NCBI GenBank assembly: GCA_963924555.1
Contig: OZ004583.1
Location: forward strand, 3,815,501 to 3,879,500
DNA length: 64,000 nucleotides
Direction: 5' to 3'
Source: Crambe crambe
Taxonomy: Eukaryota > Porifera > Demospongiae > Poecilosclerida > Crambeidae
Translations under genes and position numbers: made by a program
The notes under the pieces: generated by a model
Databases searched by the model: none
Told to the model about the DNA's origin: nothing
Seen by the model: the letters and a program-made list of their open reading frames with translations, nothing else
In this document: piece after piece, positions 13,001-24,907 of the stretch
Position numbering within the stretch: the first letter of the stretch is position 1
Layout of the letters: every line of letters starts with the position of its first letter

Positions 13001-16000
13001 CAAGAAGCATACAGTCCCCATTTTCATTTTAAATCAACCATAACTATAAAATTGTCAGATGATTAGGTAATGGTCAACAAATATATGATAGCACATTGTG
13101 TGTACACAGCCTAGCCTGCACTAAAACAACGCAATTTACTTGAGCGAGGAGTCAATATTTAACAAGTATAAATCCCAACCAATTTGATTTTTGTCGAGGC
13201 TGAAGTCGAAGTGTTTTAATTGCATGCTATACTGACTGTGCATACACTACGTTTTCATGGCAATGACCTCATGATAATTAGTAGCTATGCTCACCTCCAG
13301 TAATCAGACCATACAGACGAACTATGTTTGGATGTACCATCTTAGACATGATAGCCATTTCACGCTGAAAATCTTCTCTATCTTTCTCTGTCTTATGTAT
13401 GACTGTCTTGACAGCAACTTCTATACTTTCGTTACCATATGCCACCAAAGTTCCCTTAGAGACTCTGCCAAAATTTCCTGGATAAGGAATATCAGTAGAA
13501 CTTTATCTACTTGAACTACAATACTACTTACCAACACCAATGAGGGTTAGATCTTTAATAGATGATTTATCGAGGAATAATTCCTTTGGTAATGTTTCAT
13601 CTTCCAATTTATATGCTGCCTGTGAACCTGTTAAACCACAAAAGTGAATAGATGATTTGATTATTAAGCTAAGCTAAGCTACTTTTTGCTCTGCTCCACT
13701 GTGGAGTATTCGTATCTTCTTGCTCTTTTCCACTTTCTGATATATCATTCCTAAAATTTAAAATAATTATGACTAGCTGATATGGATATGGAAACAAAGT
13801 TAAGTATTCACATGTTATCTGTCAGCTGAGTTCTATATTTGATGATTCTCTCTGCATGTAATTGTAAATGTCAAGCAAATAATTCCTGTTAAAATTATAA
13901 CCTACTTATTGTAGCTCTTCTTCGTGACTCCACTTTCACCCTACTTCTAAATGGTGCTTTATCTGGTTCTGATAACTCTGGTCATAGTGAAAAGAGTAGA
14001 AAAGTTAATGTTTATTTATACATAGCTAGCTATGGAATTAAAAAAATAGGGCTTTGACTATAGTGTTTCCAATCACACAAGACTTTGTAACTTCTTTAGT
14101 GGGGTACCTCATTTCCTATTAGCAAAAGAACAGTTATTAGTCGTGCTCATAGGCCAGCCAGCAGCTCATATGAATACTTTGAAGCTATTAACTATCTATA
14201 CTTGAAAGTAGTTAAAGATTAGACATTGCCACAAGTCAAGGACCTAGATCCTGGTTCTTCTATAACTGGGAGACTGAAAGAAGCAATGGTTACCAAGGGT
14301 GTGGGTAAAGAAAGAATACTCATGCTACCACGGATAGTATCTTCTTCAATCTCAATCACTAGTTACTCCATAGTTACTCTCTCCAGGTTCATAATGGCAT
14401 GCTAATTGTACAGCTTAATGAATGAGAGGTGACTGGAATCACCCTGTAACACAAGTTTACCTGCAGCACTGGTCTTGGGTGTTTCATCATGCAATCCTGC
14501 TTCTAGAAATCGTCTCTTTTTGGGGGGCAGTGGTGGTGCTTGTGCATTATCAATCTTGATAGACTTGTCGGGATGTATTCCACCTTCATTGTTCTCTTTA
14601 CTGACAGGTCGAATAGTTGCTTTCAAATCATCTTTTTTCTCTGGTGTTTCATTTCCTTTTTCTGTTCCTTTCTCTGTTTTTGTTTCTACCACTTCCTTTT
14701 GTCTCTGAGTAAGTACCTCATTGAGCATTGATGCCAGTAGTTCAAGCTGCGCCTCACTCAAGTCCTTCAATTGATTGGGAAGTGGAGTTGCACAGCCTGA
14801 TTTCCATCCAATGTCAGGTGGACTGTCTGGTGCAAGTGATTTGGGTGGTTTTTGAGTATCTGGCTTTTTTCTGACACATGGAATACAAATCTCTTCATAA
14901 TCAGCAACTTCAGAATTGGCATTCAATTGATGATGCACATATCTAGCTTCTTCAGATTGCTCTTGAACCTTTTGAGGAGTCGCTTCAGCAATATTACCCA
15001 AATTAGAGGGACTTAAAACTTCCATCCAGCAATTCTTGATGTTCTGAAATAAATAATTGCTTAACCCAATAGACAGCTTATACTTTAGCTAAAAAATTAG
15101 TGTCTGGATGATAATTAGCTAGTAATCGTATAGCTGATTTACTTCTATAATACATACCATTTTGTATGCTCTTATGGTCCAGGGAGAGCCTTTTCCATCA
15201 AAATGAACTTCAAAAGTGTAGCTGTCATGGAGTCGACTCCTTACAACCACTGAAATACTGGATATTGGAATTTCTCCCTGTGGTTTCTGTGAGGTTTATG
15301 TCAGTGAGTAAAGAGTAGCTACATAGCTAAAAAGTCTACCTTGTTGATGTCACCATAGTATCTGAGATGTGTTGAATCTTCCAGGCAAAATGCATATGTT
15401 TTCCATTGTTTTTCTTTCTTTCCAAATAATCCTTGTTTGACAAGTTCATATTTGCTAAGAAACATTGGTTCTCCACTCTGTGGGTTAAACAAATTGCATT
15501 AACAATATTTTTTAAAAACAACAAAAAATCGAAAGAAGGAAAAAATCTCTTGAATGCATATTCGGAACCCTACAAGTAGAGTAACTGCCAAAATCCCTGA
15601 GTGAGATAATATAAGGTATAGCTACTTGCCTTAGAATTTACGTACGTATTTTTTATGTATAATACTGTACCTTGATCTGTGTGAGGATTTTTTGTGAATC
15701 CATATCTTCAGTGCTGAATTCCAAAGGGGAAGCAACCTCAAGTTCTCCTTCTTCCTTTAGTACATGGGGGACATTGACGTTAATCTTTGTTCTGATTTTA
15801 TCATACACGTCTTCATTTTCGATTTCTTTCTTCATCAGAATTTGTAGTACTTCTGATGCTCCAGGACGTTTGTCAGGAAAGTCATTGAGGCAGCGAGCAA
15901 TGATTTGCAATATGGGATCTCTTGCTTCAAGTATTTCCTTTGCTCTGTCCATATATTTGCTTCTCCGTTCAAGTTCTGTTCTAGCCTTCAACTTATTGTG

Positions 16001-16702
16001 ATCTTGGTAAGTGGAGGGAAGAAGATTCACGGGAGATTCTTGAAGTACCATAAAGAGCATTAAGTGACCAAGTGAGAATATATCAAGGGACGTATTATAT
16101 GAAGGCTTCAGTTCTAGTGCCTCAGGTGGCATGTATACCAATGTGCCTGGAAACTGACTGAGCGTGTTTGAGAGACCATGTGACTGCATAATGCGAGCAT
16201 TACCAAGATCAGCTAATTTTGCTGTCATGGCGGAAGTGATGAGGACGTTTCTTGCTGTGAGATCCCTGTGAACTATGGGTGGGACTTGAGAATGAATGTA
16301 GTTGAGACCCTTCGCTATATCTTGCATTATGATGCTCTTCAGAGGCATGGATATGCTAGTGTGACTGGTCAGAAAAGAATCAAGATTTGAAAACAGCTTC
16401 TCCATGACTATAACGGGGAATTTCGAGTTCTCAAAGAAGCATAAACCAAAAAATTGGACAACATTGGGATGCTTTAATGCTGACATTATATGGCATTCCT
16501 CAACAATTTTCTTTTTTAAAATATCTCTGTGAACGTTTTGGGGCTGTATCAGTGAATCATGAATTCTTTTTCCGGCGCAGACTGCTCCATTCATAACAAC
16601 CTCCTCAATAGAGCCAAACGACCCTGCTCCAAGTATAATTCCTCTCCTTTCCACATTTTCAAGAAGGAATGGTGCTAGCTCTGGTGCTGACTTAATATCC
16701 AT
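9358..16702 (-). CDS. Dual-kinase protein A: TKL-like kinase, PH-like domain, linker, C-terminal tyrosine kinase
   Basis: Eleven exons with consistent phases give 957 residues: 16702-15671, 15477-15340, 15286-15158, 15043-14461, 13977-13902, 13750-13683, 13627-13532, 13477-13295, 12229-12174, 10428-10336, 9777-9358. Residues 1-344 hold a kinase with glycine loop GAGSFG, HRDLTARNVL, and DLG (KLADLGNAR) in place of DFG. Residues about 345-450 look like a PH domain split over three exons and ending in the helix Trp of NCWMEVL. The linker carries DYEEI, a classic Src-type SH2 ligand, and PPLPPKKRR, a possible SH3 ligand. The last ~255 residues are a tyrosine kinase: GVGNFGRV, VAVK, DLAARN, KVADFG, RWCAPE, SDVWSYGVLLWEMA. 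The HRD motif reads HGD, and the activation loop between DFG and APE has no tyrosine. There is no signal peptide or membrane segment, so the protein is probably cytosolic or recruited to membranes by the PH-like domain. The neighbouring gene upstream is a paralog with the same exon plan. Confidence 0.85.
9981..10017. repeat. Poly-C (22) followed by poly-A (15)
   Basis: Homopolymer pair in the last intron of dual-kinase gene A. A nearby G-rich/C-rich stretch (about 10115-10170) has partly self-complementary runs. Confidence 0.9.
10558..11736 (-). CDS. PM20D2: PM20D2-like M20 family dipeptidase/amidohydrolase, intronless and nested
   Basis: A single uninterrupted 392-codon frame. M20 family signatures are clear: the metal-binding GHACGHNL, the catalytic/metal acidic motif TPAEESDGGK, the histidine of MMVHPHPGSY, and the dimerisation-domain motif GKSAHAAAFPWQGVNALDA. 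The closest recalled relatives are PM20D2 (beta-alanyl-lysine dipeptidase activity in mammals) and bacterial aminobenzoyl-glutamate hydrolase-type amidohydrolases. Length matches the family (about 390-440). The whole gene lies on the same strand inside the intron of dual-kinase gene A between its exons at 12229-12174 and 10428-10336. Being intronless in a multi-exon neighbourhood suggests a retrocopy or a gene acquired by transfer; a phylogeny would separate these. The frame is intact, so it is probably functional. Confidence 0.9.
   Translation of the reverse strand: MENLKSTASTEIDSNAEELKSLSEEIWKHPELGLEEYKAHDLLTDFFQKKGFKVDRSYTISTAFRATYGSGRPNMCIICEYDALPEIGHACGHNLIAEAGAAAALGLKAVLESPNPPSGMVTVMGTPAEESDGGKVTLVNNGAFRDVDVAMMVHPHPGSYVRPLYNGVREFEFTFIGKSAHAAAFPWQGVNALDAAVMAYTSMSLLRQQCKPQWRVHAVILEGGIKPNIIPERSLVCCYMRAPKESELNHLTERVIKCFESAALATGCELKAEETANVYLDIQHNVVLAEVFAKNFKALGVDFRDIVENYSSTDMGNVSYVVPVIHPCFAVGSGEVNHTKEFARVANTPESHAKALVASKALVHTCVDVMTTNGLLTKIRESFKKQISEAVA
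12652..12919. mobile_element. MITE with CAGTGGCGTAGGAA ends (hAT-like)
   Basis: Terminal inverted repeats CAGTGGCGTAGGAA (left) and GTTCCTACGCCAGTG (right), with TACAG present directly outside both ends. The interior is G-rich on the left and has GGGGCC/GGCCCC blocks on the right that pair with each other. It sits in an intron of dual-kinase gene A. It has no coding capacity. Confidence 0.75.
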
Positions 16703-17650
16703 TAGCTAGATAGCTATTACTGATGGTTAGTTAGCTATTTGAATTTGGTGTTCACGGAGCTAGCTAGGTAACAACTTTAATCTGGCACACTTACTTTAAT
16801 GAACTAGCTATAATTATACTCTCTGACAAAAATAACTGTGATAACAAACTAACAAACTGTAACAATTATAGCTAGTTATGATGAAATGAATGAGTATTGC
16901 TGCGTAATCATTTTACAATAATTTGTACAGTGAACTCATATTAACCACCTTATTCAGAGATCACCTCTCCAATAGTGCTTTGTACTGCTGATTTTGAGAG
17001 ACCAACACTATGTTTCCAATAGAAACTTGAAGGAAACACTATAGGATACGCAAGGGCACGGCATTATGTACATAGAGTGTGTAGCTACTGGCTTTTTAAT
17101 AGCTATCTACTTGAGGGAAGTCAACTACAGTGGCTCTCAGGACATATTAACACCAACTTTCCTAACCATAACTACATATATATCCCATTTCCTTCTCTAT
17201 GATTAATGTCTTACCCCTTAGCTGCATACAATGCCAAGGATTGTATGTATGTCACATATATTGGGCCACCAAAATGTGGTCTCTTTATTGCTTTATGAAA
17301 AATAGAAGATATTCTAGCCTGAAACCTGAAGGAAACTTGATAAGGAAATTCATAGCTAGGCTACATACACAAGGGCACTGCATGTTTCCTTGTTTCCTAT
17401 TTAGGGAACATACCTCTCATACTATAATTATGATGTGTTTGAAATAACAGGTCTAATTACAAATTGATTTGTTTATGTGCCAAAAAAAACTGCCATTGCT
17501 TTGATTAAAAAAACAATTAAGATCCACAAATGCATGAACATAAATCGTTAAGGGTGTTAAGTGTTTACGATTGGCAGTCCAAATAACTCATTAATAATAA
17601 AGTAAACAATTTGCTAGCTAATAACTTCTATATGAATCGTTTATTTTCTG
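16703..17650. other. Spacer between the two dual-kinase genes
   Basis: This holds the promoter and 5' untranslated region of gene A and the 3' end region of gene B. A block containing GAAACTTGAAGGAAAC and CAAGGGCAC-GCAT is loosely repeated at about 17025-17075 and 17325-17385. No further gene was recognised. Confidence 0.5.
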
Positions 17651-20600
17651 TTAGTTATAGTCCTTTGCAAAAGCTACATTTGTTAGTAGCATTGAAATGT
17701 ACACAAAACTTGGTCTCTTTTTGGGATTTTTCTGCCAACAAGCTTTCATTATTTGCTTCACTGTCTCAGGATACTGCTGAGGAATGTCCAGTGTTTTATT
17801 TTCACCTGTGACTTTAGCTATAAACTGAATGTCACCATACTCTCCATATGGTATCTTGTTAGGATTAGCCATCTCCCACAATAGGACCCCATAACTCCAT
17901 ACATCTGAGGCTGGGTAATATATTCGCTCACTGATAGTCTCTGGAGCACACCATCTCAGTGGTAATTCTGTGGTGTTGATAGATGGGTAAAATTCTTGTT
18001 TCATCTCTCTTACTAATCCAAAGTCAGCTACTTTACAAGTTTCATTGTGATCCAATAAAATATTTCTGGCTGCAATGTCCTGAGTTCATAGAATTAATAA
18101 TGATTTCAATTCACTATAGCTAATGCACCAGGAATGATTACCCTGTGTATGAGTCCTAGGTTAGAGATGTAGTGCATTCCCATTGCAACATCCATCATGT
18201 ACTTGAGTAATTTGAAAACTGGACGGTAGTTTTTCTGAAGATGACATTGGTTATCTCAAGTAATGAAAGAGTGCAATAATCCTTACCTTAAGAAAAGATC
18301 CGAGGTCTCTATTTGCCATATATTCCAGTACAATCCAATTTTCTACCAATCATCAGAACATAATAATTTATTATGATACAGTTGTCCACTATAATCACCT
18401 TCTATGACCAGTCCATACAAGCGTATAATGTTAGGATGCAGTAACTTTGACATTATCTTCATTTCTTTAATGAAGTTTTTTTTCTCCTTTTCAGATTCAT
18501 GCTTAACCATTTTTATGGCTACTTCTCTCTCTTCACCACCAACACTTTTCATGACTGCTTTGTAGACCTGACCAAATTGACCTGCCATGTTTAGGAAGTA
18601 TTGAGCTAATGAAACCAGCATAACTTTGATGCTTACCTGATGCAAAAGGAACAAGATTTTGAATTGACTTTCGACTTAGCCTCAGTAATTCTAGGACATC
18701 ATCATCTATCCCATATATCCCTGTTGTATAAAAAATAATTATTCAAGAAAAGTGCATAGTATAGTATTACCTAATTCTTTAGTAGAAACAGCTGTTAAAC
18801 TTGCTTTAGTCCATTCAGGACGATGCATCACTGTTTCATAACTAGCTTCATCATCTTCAACAATTAACCTGTACATTAAGCAAGAAAGATAATGAGCATT
18901 CACAGAAATAATAGTAGCTTATTGTGTACATGTTAGCGGATACTCGTGAGCTAGCCCTCAAAATATCACCTGTAAAATATTGAAGCACATTATAATTGGA
19001 ACTACAAATAATGGAGTTTTACTTATTGGCTTTGATGTAGGCTTCCTTGATAATTTGCTGGGCTTTGGTGGTGGTGCTGGTTTTAGACTTTTTGGAGTCG
19101 GTTTAAATGCTTCATCATTTACATTTTGATATTTATGCACTCCAGGAGGAAGCAAAGGCCTTTTACTTTCAGATGGTACCACTGATGCATAGTTGACATA
19201 AGGATGTATTTCTGTAGGCTCTGGTATTTCATCATAGAGAGAATCATCAGGTGGTGAATCAACTATTTCGTCGTAAATATCTTCTTGAGGTTCAATCTCA
19301 TCATAAAAACCTTCTGTTGGTTGCTCATGTTCAGCTTTGTTATGTGTATACTGATGCATCATTTCAAGTAGAACTTCGATTTGATCTGGATGAAATGTTC
19401 TCGATAATCTTGGCTTTCCATGCCTCTTCGATGATTCATCTTGTGTAGCATCGTCTAATTGACCCCCATCAGTTTCACTACTAACAGTCACCTCGGGAGT
19501 GCAATCTTTAGCACCAATTTTCACTTCTGAATTTGACAGTTCCAAGTATTCACTAGCAGGTGTTTGATTAGTAAGTGGTGGCTTATCAACATTACTTGGC
19601 CTTTTTTTCTGAGCTCTTGGACTGTGTGAAACTGTGTTTGACACAGTATAGCACTGAGCCAGGTCTCTTTTTTCAGGCTCAATCTTCATGTATTCATTCT
19701 GAAGCTCATGCATTTGGACGTATGCATCTGCATTATCCTCGATATCATCACGACATGGAGGTAATGGGGGAGGTGGGTGAGATGGTGCTTCTATTCTGGA
19801 GCTTCCTGGCTTGAGTACTTCCATCCATGCTATTCCTTCTTCCTGAATTGTAATGATAATTATTGCAGCTATTGCAGGTGCTACTGGAAATAACTATGTG
19901 TAAGTAGCTGAATTAATGCATTTCCCAGGAGCATCAGACTTACAGGAAAGGAGAATATTTATTATGGATCAAACCTCATTTGAAGCTTTTAACAGCAACA
20001 TTTTTCCAGAATAATGAATTTCAAACACAAAACCAATATGCTCCCAATCAGAACTTTTCTTGACCATTTCAATAGTTGATAATTTCAAATCTTGAAGTGC
20101 AGGCTGTTTAGTGGATAAAATCAGTAGTAATCATTCTGGCATGAAATTTAATAACTTGACATCTATGATCATACCCTATTTAAGTCACCAAAGTATTTTA
20201 GACCGTCATCCTCCTTATAAAGAAAGGTGAACATCTTCCACTTCATTGTAGGTCTTTTATGAAATGCTCCTTTTGCTTTCCCGAGAGACAGTATTAGTGG
20301 CTCACCATCCTAATAATAATGTGATTATTAAATAGCTAAGCATAAATAACTATCTCACCCTAATTTTAGCTTTCATCCGATCCATTGTAGTTAGCTTTTG
20401 TCTTACTGGGCTTTCTGTCTGTTTATCACGGTACTCCTTCAATTTTTCTGCAATGGCAAATCGATTTAATTCACCCAACTCTTCATACTCATCTTTATGC
20501 TCCTTACGGAGACTATCAAGGGTTTTAATCAATTCGTCTGCCGATGGACGACTTTGAGGATTAATATGCAAGCAACTCTGAATCATGATCGATACTTCAT

Positions 20601-21399
20601 GGCTTTTTGAAAACTTCAAATACAATTCATCAAAGTATTTTTTCCTGCGCTCAATCTCACTACGACCAAGCACACTGCTGTTTGGATTCTTGGGATCAAA
20701 GTATGTGGATGCTAGAAGATCATGTGGCTGGTTTTGCAAGACAACGAATAACGAAAGATGGCCAAACGAAAAAATATCCAGCTTTTCAGCATACTTGGGT
20801 CGTGTATCAAGAGCTTCAGGTGGCATGTAACAGACTGTTCCAGGAGCTCGTGTTAGCGTGTTACTCAACATCGATGGGGAGATGATGCGAGCATTCCCCA
20901 AATCAGCAATCTTAGCTCTCATTGAGGATGTGAGGAGAACATTTCTTGCTGTGATGTCACGGTGGATTATTGGAGGAGTCCGAGTATGCAAATAATTCAG
21001 TCCCTTGGCTGTATCTTGTAAAATGGTGAACTTCAGGGATATGGGTAGCTCTTTAGTGTTGCTACATAGCCACTCCTCCACACTGTTATCGAGTAGCTCC
21101 ATAACTATCATGGGATACTTGGAATCATCAAAAAAGCATAAGCCCATGAACTGCACTATATGTGGATAGCGAAGCTCCTTCATAATTTTACATTCTTGCT
21201 CAAATTTCTTCACTAGGTGTGAAGTACCAATATTACGAGTATCGATTAGAGCTTCATGTATTTTCTTTCCAGCACAAGGTGCTTGGTTGAATTTCAATTC
21301 TTCGACACTGCCAAACGATCCACGGCCAAGATCCCTACCTGTACGCTCAACATTTTTTAGAATAAAAGGCTCAAGTTCTGGAGCATCTTTCAGTGCCAT
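17651..21399 (-). CDS. Dual-kinase protein B: paralog of A with intact HRD motif and three YDEI sites
   Basis: Eleven exons with consistent phases give 1035 residues: 21399-20359, 20309-20175, 20103-19975, 19842-19023, 18969-18930, 18868-18771, 18720-18637, 18581-18399, 18342-18287, 18234-18142, 18079-17651. Several exon lengths are identical to gene A (129, 183, 56 and 93 bp), so the two arose by tandem duplication. Residues 1-347 form the N-terminal kinase (GRGSFG, HRDITARNVLL, IADLGNAR). A PH-like domain follows. The linker (about residues 436-710) contains YVQM and YMKI (PI3K-like), three YDEI sites (GFYDEIEP, DIYDEIVD, SLYDEIPE), YVNY and YQNV (GRB2-like), and proline runs PPPPLPP and PAPPPKPSK. 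The C-terminal tyrosine kinase has GQFGQV, VAIK, IHRDIAARN, DFG, an activation-loop Tyr (EFYPSINTTE), RWCAPE and SDVWSYGV. The first glycine of the loop is replaced (ASGQFG). It reads as a combined kinase and docking protein. Confidence 0.85.
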
Positions 21400-22000
21400 T
21401 GCTGTAATGATCTCTCACCTGACTGGAGTTTCATATAGGTCTATGTGGTAAGATATATTCACTGCACTGGTATCATGATTTCCAATTATCAACACTGTAA
21501 CAACTGTGATGTATCTTCATCACTTCAATCAATAAACACAACCTAGTTTATTCTAGCTAATTAGCTCTTAGTAACAATTAATTGTCAACAACTTCATAAC
21601 TACAGTGGAACCTCCGATAAAGGACCCTCCAAGAATAGTACCTCCTAACAAAGGACACCCCTTTCCCGTCACATTAACCTCCGAGAAAAGGATAACCTAG
21701 TATCTAGAGAAGTTTTACAAAAGGATAACCTCTCCACAAAGGACAAAGTGGTTGATCCTAATATGTTTAGTGATATGGTAACTGTAAACCTGTCAGTACA
21801 GTCATGGTTTGGTTTGCCTTTCAATATGACTGAGATATATAAAATATGCGTGAGATAAATATTTTCATCCGAGTCTATAAAACCACACCAGCTTAGATAT
21901 AATAAAGTGATCAATTACAAGCATAATAAATCAACAGTAGACCAAAAATGAGGGGGATAAAATAGCACTAAATACTTCATTGTTACAGTCATACTTGTCA
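21400..22000. other. Spacer with a pogo/Tigger-like repeat fragment
   Basis: The spacer contains the promoter of dual-kinase gene B. From 21601 the sequence starts TACAGTGGAACCTCCGATAA and continues with several AAAGGA-CC-CTCC blocks up to about 21750. A TA-CAGT-GAACCTC start is typical of pogo/Tigger-type ends. No matching opposite end was seen, so it is a fragment. Confidence 0.5.
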
Positions 22001-24594
22001 TTACTCTTCTGGAGTCGAACGAGGGAATTCTCGGGAACACTTTATAGAAGTGGCTTTAGTCACTAGCCTTTTCTGTAGAGCTTTCTTTTTCTGTTGATCT
22101 TTTTTTATAGTCTCTTTGATCGCTTTAAGCTTGTCTTCTTCAGCTGATAGGCTCGTGATATATTTTGATGCTTCCCTCTCATGACCTTCCAAAGAAGAAA
22201 TGATTTCCTTCAAGCGATCTTGAGTCGACTTGATCTCTCTAATTTCTGATTCTTTGTCATACATTTCACGTTCAATCTTTGAAATTTCTTTCTTGTCATT
22301 AATAACCTCTCTGATACTTTGCTCAATTTTTTTATCGATGAGCCCTTTATCAACCCAGGAGCCAAGCAGTTCTTCATCAATATCAGACGAGACATCATAC
22401 TCTTGTAGATCACTGATCTCTTCCCGAACAACAAAGGTTTTCTTCTCAATCATAGGAGGGACCAAGAAACGAAATTGATAAAAACGATCAGTGATATCCA
22501 CAGGCTCCTCTTCTTCAATGTCAGGCCGTTGCACCAAATCATAATCCTCAAGAAAAAGATGATTAAGAAGAAAGTCAAGCTCAGATTTCCCTTTATTTTT
22601 TATTCGGTAGAGAGTAATTTGACGATGAATACGCAAAATATTTACAGTACCATTTTCAATAGTGATTTTGTGAGGCTTAAGGTAAGTGCTATCTCCTCCC
22701 TTAACAACCTCACAATCTAGCTCAACAGCATAAGGAATGGGGGGCGATTCATCTCCTGGGTGAAGTGTAGGAAGATTGCCCTGACCAAGAAAGACAGCAT
22801 CAGTAGATAATTGAAGAGATCCCCCTTCTAAAGTGCGGCCAGTAGTATTCTCAAACAAGATTGCTTGCATTGGATTTCCTTTACGGATACTTTCATCATA
22901 TAAAATCACTTTTTGTCCCTCTAATTCGGCTTGCAATAGGGGTACTATGGCCTTTTGTTTCCTCTTGGCAGTCACATGCATGGGAATATGATAATAAGAG
23001 AGATTGTCTTGTGCTGCCATTACAAAAGGGTGCTCATTGAATGTCTCATATTTCCCCTTAGCATTTGAGACACTTGACATGTGTATGGTTGCATTATTAC
23101 CAATCGAATAATCAGATAATAATCGGCCTTCTTCAATCGATTTTCCAGCGAAAACAAGGCGAAAAGACAAAAACGACATCCTTAACTTCTTAGCAAGCTT
23201 GGTTTTGACAGATACGATGGAATCTTTGGGATTAGCTCTGATGGTAGCAAACGATCCATCCAATTTCTTTATATTAAGCTTCCACTGCCCTTCATCTGCG
23301 ACTGTTTGATTTGAAGACTCAATGGCAGGAGCTCCTACAACTAATGTGAGGCTCACATCATTCCAATCTTCATCCAAAGTATTTTCAACAATTGCTAAAC
23401 CATCAAGTTTGAACAGTGTAGGATGGTCTGAGAGTTTCATGCGGTAAGAACTCTTCCATTCTCTTACACAAAACCCATACCTTGCTACGAGAGGGAGAGG
23501 AGAGTCAACATCACTATAAAAAACACTCAACTTTTGAAGATTGTCGTCATTACTGCTGCGTTTCAGATCTAAAGAAAATGCAATATCTTCTTGAACTTGG
23601 CTCTCCAAGATACGAAAATTATGGACAGATTCAACTGAAATGCTTTTCATGAAGCCACCATCCATTAGTAGGCTGACATACAAGGTCTTCTGGCCGTTAC
23701 CAGCACTAAAAATCCTCTTATCCACACCAAGAACCCTTCCTTCAACAAACTCTGGTTCTTTTTTACCAATATACTCGATTGATATTAATCGACCCACCAT
23801 GGAATGCAATAGACCAACTAGAGGATCTTCACTTTTGAGATCTATGCTTGCTCTTGGTTTCGTTGCCTCATACGCAATATTGCCTACTCTCTTACCACCT
23901 TCTCCAAGAAATTGAAGTGTTTCAAGGACACTCTTCATGTGGTCAGAGGAAAAGTAAAGGTCTATGTTACCATGACCCTGGATTATGGCTTCTCGTTCAA
24001 AGACTGCATAGCCATTGTCAAATAGGGTTACTCCCTTGATAGACATGCCATTGCCCACTTGTGAGTCGGTCCTAAAACAACAACAACAAAAAACAAGTCA
24101 TAATTGTGGCATGCATGTGCATAAGGGTATTGCCTATCCCAACTACTATGGATATAAGGGAAACAAAGAATAGTGTCCTCCTGTCCAAAAGGTCAATAAC
24201 TACTCAGTAATCCCAATCCTAAAATTAATGTCTATTTGGGTATTTGGATCACGTGACCTACACATGTGAGGGTAAAAGTGCTGTAGACACCAGAATTGGT
24301 AGCTTGAGACTAAGAACGTATCAGTCCTAAGTAAAACTGTTGCTCTATAAAGCAAGAGGTAGCTGATGCCAGATAGAGAAATACACGATTTTAGTGACAT
24401 ATTTCATTCTCTACCCTCTAAGATGGTGGATAATCATACGTACTTGCGCAGCCCCACGCAAAGTCCCTTATTGAGCCCAACATATACATCCTGTGACCAA
24501 AGATCAAACTAGTACTAAAAACTCACTTCACTTTTTTAGAGCTTGCAGAACTGTGTGGTTGCAGCTGAGTGTTTGTAGAAGTTGAAGGATCCAT
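22001..24594 (-). CDS. DUF4139-like protein with an internal ubiquitin-like domain and C-terminal coiled coil
   Basis: Two exons, 24594-24527 and 24071-22001, join in phase to give 712 residues. The first exon encodes a short Ser/Thr/Gln-rich leader (MDPSTSTNTQLQ...). The body resembles the DUF4139 family: an N-terminal strand-rich segment (GVTLFDNGYAVFEREA), then the YGFCVREWKSSYRMKL and NTLDEDWNDVSLTLVVGAP motifs typical of DUF4139. A ubiquitin-like domain sits inside it: KLDGSFATIRANPKDSI...KTKLAKKL...RLVFAGKSIEEGRLLSDYSI, aligning by eye with most ubiquitin core positions but without a C-terminal diglycine. The last ~120 residues are charged and probably coiled coil. There is no signal peptide or membrane span. 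The start shares an upstream region with the divergent RBM5/10 gene. Its function is unknown. Confidence 0.8.
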
Positions 24595-24907
24595 TCTGGG
24601 TGACCCATGGGGTTTACAGTTACAGATAAAGAAAACTCTACAAACTTACCCTTATTACTGAAGAGGGCAATAACTCTGCTCTGTTTTGTTGGAATCCCCA
24701 CGAGATAACTTCTCGGGTCGATCAGAGGGAGGATCTAGCTAGCTAGGGGTTATCACGCGCAGCGCAGCCCACACATATATACATATATACATGCACAACA
24801 ATTGCGCATGCTCAAACTCTGGTAGGTAAAGGTTCGCAACTATAAGTGACACAAGACTTACCGGGAACTATTGTAAGCTCATATTATAGTCCCACTTCTT
24901 CTCAGAG
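24595..24907. promoter_or_regulatory. Divergent promoter between the DUF4139-like and RBM5/10 genes
   Basis: Only 313 bp separate two start codons that point away from each other. A GC-rich stretch (GCGCAGCGCAGCC) lies in otherwise AT-rich DNA. No TATA box position could be tied to either start. This is inferred from gene layout. Confidence 0.55.
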
